From SIG299 sp964544055 (GTDB lineage: Bacteria > Bacillota > Clostridia > Lachnospirales > Lachnospiraceae), in NCBI GenBank assembly GCA_964544055.1, contig CAZJAA010000004.1, positions 79,868 through 143,867 of the forward strand: a stretch of DNA of 64,000 bases, in the 5' to 3' direction. The translations under genes were made by a program, and so were the position numbers. Shown here in pieces: positions 59,928 through 64,000 of the stretch. Within the stretch, counting starts at the first letter, position 1; each line of letters begins with the position of its first letter. Below the pieces are notes generated by a model, which searched no databases, was not told where the DNA came from, and saw nothing but the letters and a program-made list of their open reading frames with translations.

Positions 59928-60851
59928 TTACTTAAAAGGTAGTTCTGACGGATTTAATACCTCATACCATTCTTCATCATAAATAATGTACTCCGTCACC
60001 GGAGAGCCACCAATTGCGTATGTGAAAGTCAACGCACCGTCATTGATATCAAATGTATATGCGTCGCCTCCGGCATACATTTCGCCCGGATTTTTTCCTT
60101 CTTCAAAAGTTCTATGTTCCAAAGAGAGCTGTGAAAACCATTCCTCAAATTCATCAAAATCCTCTACGACAAAATCTCCCGGCTGTATTACACCTCCATT
60201 ATAATATCCACTTACTTCTACTTCTGTTATCTCGTCGGGCATTGTAATACTTCCCACTCGGTTTGCCGGAGTTCTCAAAGTAATTGCATACACCGTACCC
60301 AACTGCAACGGGTCTGTTTCCATAATATTTCCATCAAAATATACTACTACCTCATCTCCAACAGAAACATCGGTATAACTATCCCCATACACAGATGTCA
60401 ACGATACACTACAATCTGCTCCGTAAGGATAACCGCTTGTTACAAAATGAATAATCATATAAGTCTCATGGACTTCTGTAACATTTCCTTGAAGACTCGG
60501 TGCATTTTCAATAACATCATTCATGCTCTTGTATGGAGCCCCTAGCATTTCATCCCAAAATCCTCTGCTGACTTCTTTTCCGAAAATATATCCTCTGTAG
60601 GAAGTAACCTTCGGCTTTTCTGCTTCTGTTGCAGGAGTTTCCACATCCGGCATGAAGTTACCTTCAATATCAAAGGAATACCCCAAGCCAACATACTTAC
60701 CGGAGCCACCATCTTGCATCGACTCAGTACAAATGCAAAACAAAGGTCTGCGGTAATTAAGTACTAAGGCAAAATCTACTATGCCCATAATGAGCCACAC
60801 TGCAATAACACATACTACTGCAATTATGATTTTCTTCTTATTTTTCTTCAT
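59928..60851 (-). CDS. Membrane-anchored beta-rich protein
   Basis: A protein of 307 residues with an N-terminal anchor (KKIIIAVVCVIAVWLIMGIV), then FCICTESMQDGGSGKYVGLG, a beta module LQGNVTEVHETYMIIHFVTS with VSVGDEVVVYFDG, and a C-terminal domain with YTFDINDGALTFTYAIGG. It looks like an envelope sensor or binding protein of a sigma-controlled operon. No family name is certain. It is preceded by two tiny membrane proteins. Confidence 0.7.
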   Translation of the reverse strand: MKKNKKKIIIAVVCVIAVWLIMGIVDFALVLNYRRPLFCICTESMQDGGSGKYVGLGYSFDIEGNFMPDVETPATEAEKPKVTSYRGYIFGKEVSRGFWDEMLGAPYKSMNDVIENAPSLQGNVTEVHETYMIIHFVTSGYPYGADCSVSLTSVYGDSYTDVSVGDEVVVYFDGNIMETDPLQLGTVYAITLRTPANRVGSITMPDEITEVEVSGYYNGGVIQPGDFVVEDFDEFEEWFSQLSLEHRTFEEGKNPGEMYAGGDAYTFDINDGALTFTYAIGGSPVTEYIIYDEEWYEVLNPSELPFK

Positions 60852-60865
60852 GTTAGCTCACTCCT

Positions 60866-61033
60866 CTACTTTTTCTTACAACCTCTATACCCTGCCAAAG
60901 AAGCTAATGCAAACACCATAGGTATTGCTGCATACCCTGCATTTACTTCTCCCCTTGAACTTATCACATAGATAGCTCCCACAAAGGTAAGTACCACAAA
61001 AATAATTGATAACACAAGCAATACCTTCTTCAT
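60866..61033 (-). CDS. Tiny membrane protein (55 aa)
   Basis: Two hydrophobic segments: MKKVLLVLSIIFVVLTFVGA with the following IYVI, then a short polar loop SSRGEVNAGYA and a second segment ending GYRGCKKK. AGGAGG lies six bases before the ATG, a strong ribosome site. It has nearly the same leader sequence as the next small gene upstream (61052). Function unknown. Confidence 0.65.
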   Translation of the reverse strand: MKKVLLVLSIIFVVLTFVGAIYVISSRGEVNAGYAAIPMVFALASLAGYRGCKKK

Positions 61034-61051
61034 TGCATACCTCCTGTTCTC

Positions 61052-61225
61052 TTACTGTTCGTTATTCTGATTATCCAACGCATAGATAATGCAAGCTATT
61101 CCGGAAATCAAAACCCCAAGGATAGCTCCACCAATAGCATTTCGAAATGCACCGCCAAAATATAGACCTACACATCCACATAAAATCATAATAATTACAG
61201 AACCGATTGTTCTAAACTTTTTCAT
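61052..61225 (-). CDS. Tiny membrane protein (57 aa)
   Basis: It reads MKKFRTIGSVIIMILCGCVG, then a Gly-rich turn, a second hydrophobic segment AILGVLISGIACIIYAL and an acidic end DNQNNEQ. AAGGAGG precedes the ATG. Paired with the 55-residue protein downstream, it resembles small two-helix regulators or toxin-like peptides, but there is no direct evidence for either. Confidence 0.65.
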   Translation of the reverse strand: MKKFRTIGSVIIMILCGCVGLYFGGAFRNAIGGAILGVLISGIACIIYALDNQNNEQ

Positions 61226-61239
61226 AGTCGCATACCTCC

Positions 61240-61578
61240 TTATATCCCACAGATAGTAAACACTGCTTCTTTCTCAAAGCACTTCACTACCCACTCGTCA
61301 AGCTCCTTGACAGCAGCCAACGCTTCTCCGCCAACTGCTTCTACATTACTTTTTACTTGTTGCCATTGCTCCGGTGAAACCTCCGTAATCCCCCAATGGT
61401 CAAATTGAGGTATTGCAGAAATCAACACCTGATACAACCCAAGCTCCTCAAACACATCATCATGCAAACAGATAGAGTCCTCCAGCCAACACTTATTTGC
61501 ATATCGCCCTTTCTGAAATTCCAAATAGCACGATGATTTATTTTTCTTTCGCTCTGTTTCCGTACAAAAATATTTCAT
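61240..61578 (-). CDS. Hypothetical soluble protein (112 aa)
   Basis: A cytoplasmic protein of 112 residues starting MKYFCTETERKKNKSSCYLE, with GRYANKCWLEDSICLHDDVF and HWGITEVSPEQWQQVKS, and ending ECFEKEAVFTICGI-like (KCFEKEAVFTICGI). The size and aromatic content are like small immunity proteins, but no family is recognised. It lies between the anti-sigma gene and the tiny membrane proteins. Confidence 0.6.
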   Translation of the reverse strand: MKYFCTETERKKNKSSCYLEFQKGRYANKCWLEDSICLHDDVFEELGLYQVLISAIPQFDHWGITEVSPEQWQQVKSNVEAVGGEALAAVKELDEWVVKCFEKEAVFTICGI

Positions 61579-61601
61579 AAGAACCTCTTGTTTTTATATT
61601 T

Positions 61602-62204
61602 TTACTCTTTAAATTTCCTCTCAAATTCTTCTGTTCTTTCAATCACTGCACTATATCCATCTTCTGTTTCTTCCACCAAGAGATAACAGAAAATCACTTT
61701 ATTGGCAGCTTCATCCGTGTACGGTATCATAAAGCTGTAAGGAAAATCTTTTCCAGACTCCGGAATGTATAAGGTGTAGTTTTTACCATTATCCAGCTCC
61801 AATCCAATGATTTCCTCTATGACACCCGGAAACTCGCCCTCAGTCATAACGGAAATAGAACTCACATCATCCGGATTTGTCTTGCTATGTGCAAACACAA
61901 ATCCCTTCAAACCGTTTTCTGTCTCAAAGAAACTGATAGGAACACTCTTACCTTCCCGCAACTCATGCTCCACAACCACGTTATTTTCTGAAGCATAAGC
62001 CACAAGTACAAAAGGTGTGCTTTCTACATTACCTCTGTTCAACAACGGAATAATTCCGATTGCCAATACCGCCACTGCAACACACGCAGCAGCAATTTTC
62101 CATATCCGCTGTTTTCGTTTATGTGCTGCCTTGTAATTAACTACTTCCTCTACATAACTAACGTCTATTTCCCCTAGTGCAGTAGAAAATTTTTCTGACT
62201 TCAT
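61602..62204 (-). CDS. Putative membrane anti-sigma factor
   Basis: A protein of 200 residues: a cytoplasmic N-terminus of about 30 residues with KSEKFSTALGEIDVSYVEEV, a membrane helix (about 34-54, WKIAAACVAVAVLAIGIIPL) and an extracytoplasmic beta domain. This is the plan of anti-sigma factors of the RsgI/DUF4179 kind. Its ATG overlaps the sigma gene stop as ATGA, supporting the pairing. It would hold the sigma factor at the membrane until a signal arrives. Confidence 0.75.
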   Translation of the reverse strand: MKSEKFSTALGEIDVSYVEEVVNYKAAHKRKQRIWKIAAACVAVAVLAIGIIPLLNRGNVESTPFVLVAYASENNVVVEHELREGKSVPISFFETENGLKGFVFAHSKTNPDDVSSISVMTEGEFPGVIEEIIGLELDNGKNYTLYIPESGKDFPYSFMIPYTDEAANKVIFCYLLVEETEDGYSAVIERTEEFERKFKE

Positions 62205-62708
62205 ACCAAAACCTCCCTTTCCACCAGATAATCACGCATCTTTCTACGGATACGGGACAATCTTACTGACACGCTCTTTTCGGAAATACCTACTTTCTTT
62301 GCTATATCAGAATAACTGTCAGAGAACCAATACCATTGCAAAAAGATTACACGGTTTTCTGATGACAGGGTATCTAAAAAGCTCTCGATAATCCATGCCA
62401 GCTCCTTTGTCTCAATCTCATCTTCCACCGAACTTGCTGACGATAAACAGGCATCTAATTCTTCCATAGCCACATCGTAGGTGCTATTTCTCTTAATGGC
62501 TTTCTTTATGTAATATATTAGGTCTTTGAGGTGGCATTGCATTCCATGCACTGAGCCACGTATCGTTCACGCACTCCTCCGAGTCCTCTCTGTTATGTAA
62601 AATATTATCCGCAATGGCAAAACAATAGGAACCATACTTGCTGTCGGTCTCTTTTATTGCATCTGCATTTCGTTGAAAATAAAGTTCTACAATCTGATTA
62701 TCCTCCAT
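62201..62708 (-). pseudogene. ECF-type sigma factor gene, broken by an internal deletion and frameshift
   Basis: The first frame (from 62708, AAAGGAGG upstream) carries region 2: EDNQIVELYFQRNADAIKET and NREDSEECVNDTWLSAWNAM, then PPQRPN, and ends at 62493. The second frame carries MEELDACLSSAS and region 4: TLSSENRVIFLQWYWFSDSY, SDIAKKVGISEKSVSVRLSR. The part that should follow PPQRPN (about F-L-x-K-I-x-R...A-x-KR) is mostly missing, leaving YYIKKAIKRNSTYDVAM. Thus promoter -10 recognition parts are gone and the frame is shifted. Confidence 0.72.
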
Positions 62709-62804
62709 GCAATACCTCCTTTCTTTGTTCTAAAGAGCCCTTCACTCTATAAGACAGGAAATGATATGGAAACCTTACAAGGTTTTGAAAAAAATTTTAT
62801 ATAT

Positions 62805-62830
62805 ATTATACCATGCGGTGCAACACATGG
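62805..62830 (-). promoter_or_regulatory. Candidate promoter region of the sigma-headed operon
   Basis: TATAAT (62810-62805) is preceded by an imperfect palindrome CCATG...CATGG (62811-62830), and an A/T-flanked repeat AAACCTT-AC-AAGGTTT lies between it and the sigma gene (62769-62784). No good -35 is visible, so an autoregulated or activated promoter is possible. Confidence 0.4.
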
Positions 62831-62849
62831 CATTAAGCATTTCTTAACA

Positions 62850-62878
62850 GACAAATAGGGAAGTCACTCGACTTCCCC
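62850..62878 (-). terminator. Hairpin at the end of the hypothetical gene, weak terminator
   Basis: GGGAAGTC-GAGT-GACTTCCC followed by TATTTGT on the minus strand; the stem includes the stop codon of the gene at 62864. Confidence 0.6.
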
Positions 62879-63460
62879 ACCCTCGCTCCATTTCCTTATT
62901 TCTTCCGTAAATTCTTCCGGGTGCTGCACCCAATACTCTACTTTCTCCATTGGTACACCCATCTCACGAAGCTTTAATGTAAAAATACTTTTCCAATATT
63001 CCTCCGGCTCATTCTCTCCTTGCCAATCCAGATATTCTACGAAATCATCTAAAGTAATACCTATATCTGCCTGCTCCCTTTCCTCCGGTGTCATATTATC
63101 CAATTTCGCCAATTTTTCTTTAATCTCTTTCCAATCCATTTTTGCCCAATCTCGACTCCATTCCTTCTGACCTTCTGCTTGCCTTAAATCTTTGACAATA
63201 AGCCTTGCATAATCTCGCACAAGTTTCCAATACTCATGCTCCATATCTCCAAATTGCTCTGTAAATTCTTCCCCGATAAAAGGCTCATAAGCAGTATCTA
63301 CATGAAACACAAATACCTTTCCATTCTCACTAAATCGTTTGATAGCAAAATACTTTCTATCTGACACACTATCGTCTTTCTCCGAAAACAGTACATACGC
63401 TCTGACAACATCATTTATCTGTTGGTTGGGTATGTATTGCACAGGCATTTGACATCGCAC
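62864..63460 (-). CDS. Hypothetical acidic protein, 5' end probably lost
   Basis: Up to 198 residues, soluble, rich in Trp and Glu: NDVVRAYVLFSEKDDSVSDR, YAPFIGEEF-like (YEPFIGEEFTEQFG), then KMDWKEIKEKLAKLD and QHPEEFTEEIRKWSEG. No clear ribosome site precedes any start; the frame begins inside the truncated Abi gene on the same strand, overlapping by 50 bases. It looks like the 3' part of a gene joined to the Abi remnant by deletion. Function unknown. Confidence 0.5.
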   Translation of the reverse strand: MRCQMPVQYIPNQQINDVVRAYVLFSEKDDSVSDRKYFAIKRFSENGKVFVFHVDTAYEPFIGEEFTEQFGDMEHEYWKLVRDYARLIVKDLRQAEGQKEWSRDWAKMDWKEIKEKLAKLDNMTPEEREQADIGITLDDFVEYLDWQGENEPEEYWKSIFTLKLREMGVPMEKVEYWVQHPEEFTEEIRKWSEGGEVE

Positions 63461-63731
63461 TCTTAAATCTTACTTCTACACAATTGCAGTAGTAATTTAA
63501 AATCCGTCTCAAATCTACATCAAATTGGTACAAATCAAATAATGCATCCTGTTTCGATTTACTTCCTATATTCCCCACATTGGAAAGCAAAAATTTTCCG
63601 TATCTGCTTGCTCTAAAATATCCGGCATATAGTAAAAACTTTCGCATCTTAGCCCGCTGTCGAAACAACACATATTTTTTCATCAAATCAACCTGTTATT
63701 CAAGCGTAATCGGCGTTTCTGTACTTGCCAT
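63411..63731 (-). pseudogene. Abi-family (AbiF/AbiD-like) phage-defence gene, nonsense codon and truncation
   Basis: ATG at 63731 has GAGGAG at good distance, and the frame runs MASTETPITLE, then a TAA at codon 12, then QVDLMKKYVLFRQRAKM and KFLLYAGYFRASRYGKFLLS, LYQFDVDLRRILNYYCNCVE, VRFKSAMSNACA. This matches the N-terminal third of Abi-type abortive infection proteins of about 300 residues; the rest is missing. The stop probably replaced a CAA or GAA. It lies directly after a small RNA unit. Confidence 0.75.
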
Positions 63732-63750
63732 ACTTATCACTCCTCTAGGT

Positions 63751-63833
63751 AAAAAAAAGAATGGATATACCATTCTTAATCCCGCTAATGGGATATTTGG
63801 ATTAAGGCATTACCCACGCCTCCCTACGGCCTA
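63751..63833 (-). ncRNA. Putative small RNA upstream of the Abi gene, ending in a terminator
   Basis: A promoter (63839-63867) would start transcription near 63833, and the hairpin AGAATGG-TATA-TCCATTCT with nine T (63777-63751) would end it, leaving about 83 nt. Inside, CTTAATCC and GGATTAAG can pair around a short loop, and GCC/GGC segments lie near the 5' end. The RNA ends 20 bases before the Abi start. AbiF genes are known to be accompanied by an upstream RNA motif, and this may be a member. Confidence 0.6.
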
Positions 63834-63838
63834 TATGC

Positions 63839-63867
63839 AATTTAGCATATATTCGTTTATTTTGCAA
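63839..63867 (-). promoter_or_regulatory. Promoter of the small RNA before the Abi gene
   Basis: TTGCAA (63867-63862), 17 bp, TAAATT (63844-63839). The remaining 63868-64000 is A/T-rich and no gene is seen in it. Confidence 0.55.
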
Positions 63868-64000
63868 CTGATTTTTTTTAAATCATACTGTGTAATTATC
63901 CAATTATTGATTGGACAATTATACATGAGGATTTTCCTGCTTTGTTAACGCTGTTCTTTTCTATTCTGTTTTATAATAGATTATCTCTATCCTGCTTGTT

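Larger units (their letters stand above)
51420..64000. mobile_element. Integrative element inserted in hemZ (left end and at least 12.5 kb of cargo)
   Basis: It begins at the break in hemZ, continues with a tyrosine recombinase, a ribbon-helix-helix regulator and an excisionase-like protein, then cargo genes, almost all on the minus strand. No conjugation, relaxase or phage structural genes are visible up to the right edge, so the type (conjugative, mobilisable or genomic island) is not determined. The exact attachment core lies near 51410-51450 but cannot be fixed without the other end. Confidence 0.75.

Noticed and set aside
51600..63740. A prophage
   Set aside because: Apart from the integrase, regulator and excisionase there are no capsid, tail, terminase or lysis genes in the visible part.

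Overview
The window looks like chromosome of an anaerobic, spore-forming, low-GC Gram-positive bacterium of the family Lachnospiraceae (Clostridia). This is inferred from gene content (sigH, a SpoVAF-like germination protein, SpoIID-like and PdaB-like proteins, an L20 leader before infC, a T-box before cysE-cysS, short Fur-like and DUF6142/DUF6145-like proteins) and from strong GGAGG-type ribosome sites. About nine tenths of the genes lie on the minus strand, so that strand is probably the leading strand. No database search was possible; family names come from motifs and remembered sequence patterns.

Region 1 (1-16.2 kb) is core housekeeping. A LacI-type regulator runs off the left edge, followed by greA and a DedA protein. 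A minus-strand group truA-like / Nudix-like / pyrC / pyrF carries two copies of one structured intercistronic element, just upstream of the Nudix and pyrF ribosome sites. The Firmicute block cysE-cysS-mrnC-rlmB-sigH follows, led by a cysteine T-box and ending in tRNA-Thr. Two related amidase-like proteins are present: one has intact zinc ligands, the other has glutamine at three key positions. An orphan response regulator near 15 kb has lost its normal C-terminus at a rearrangement scar, next to tRNA-Met and tRNA-Val.

Region 2 (16.2-50.3 kb) holds a nucleoside catabolic group (deoD-deoC-cdd-fucO), spoVAF, envelope-stress LiaF-like and DUF4097 proteins, infC-rpmI-rplT, purE, an M29 aminopeptidase, VanZ, an EAL-domain protein, a SpoIID protein, a cysteine desulfidase, asd, dusB, coaX, ornithine carbamoyltransferase, an SPFH protein, a PilZ protein, a heterodimeric ABC exporter, a toxin-antitoxin pair, a PdaB-like deacetylase, galM, a cold-shock gene and aspS. 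A decayed accessory gene of a retroelement type lies between pdaB and galM. A 182-bp palindromic repeat plus a 70-bp partial copy lies between aspS and an HD-GYP gene.

Region 3 (about 51.4 kb to the right edge) is an integrative element. A tyrosine recombinase sits beside a severed C-terminal piece of hemZ, so the element appears to have entered hemZ. Next come a ribbon-helix-helix regulator with a repeat-flanked consensus promoter, an excisionase-like protein, and then a long, closely packed, single-strand run of small lipoproteins, membrane-anchored proteins, a SUKH protein, a zinc ribbon and tiny membrane proteins. The run starts with an ECF sigma factor and its membrane anti-sigma partner. 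The sigma gene is broken, one membrane/HTH gene is frameshifted, and an Abi-type defence gene is interrupted by a stop codon and truncated, though a small promoter-terminator RNA unit survives upstream of it. The element therefore looks partly decayed.

The most unusual signals are the paired pyr-region RNA element with a loop-to-downstream pairing that shows covariation, the amidase pseudoenzyme, the sigma-headed envelope-protein cassette with a repeated beta-rich module, and the small RNA before the Abi remnant.
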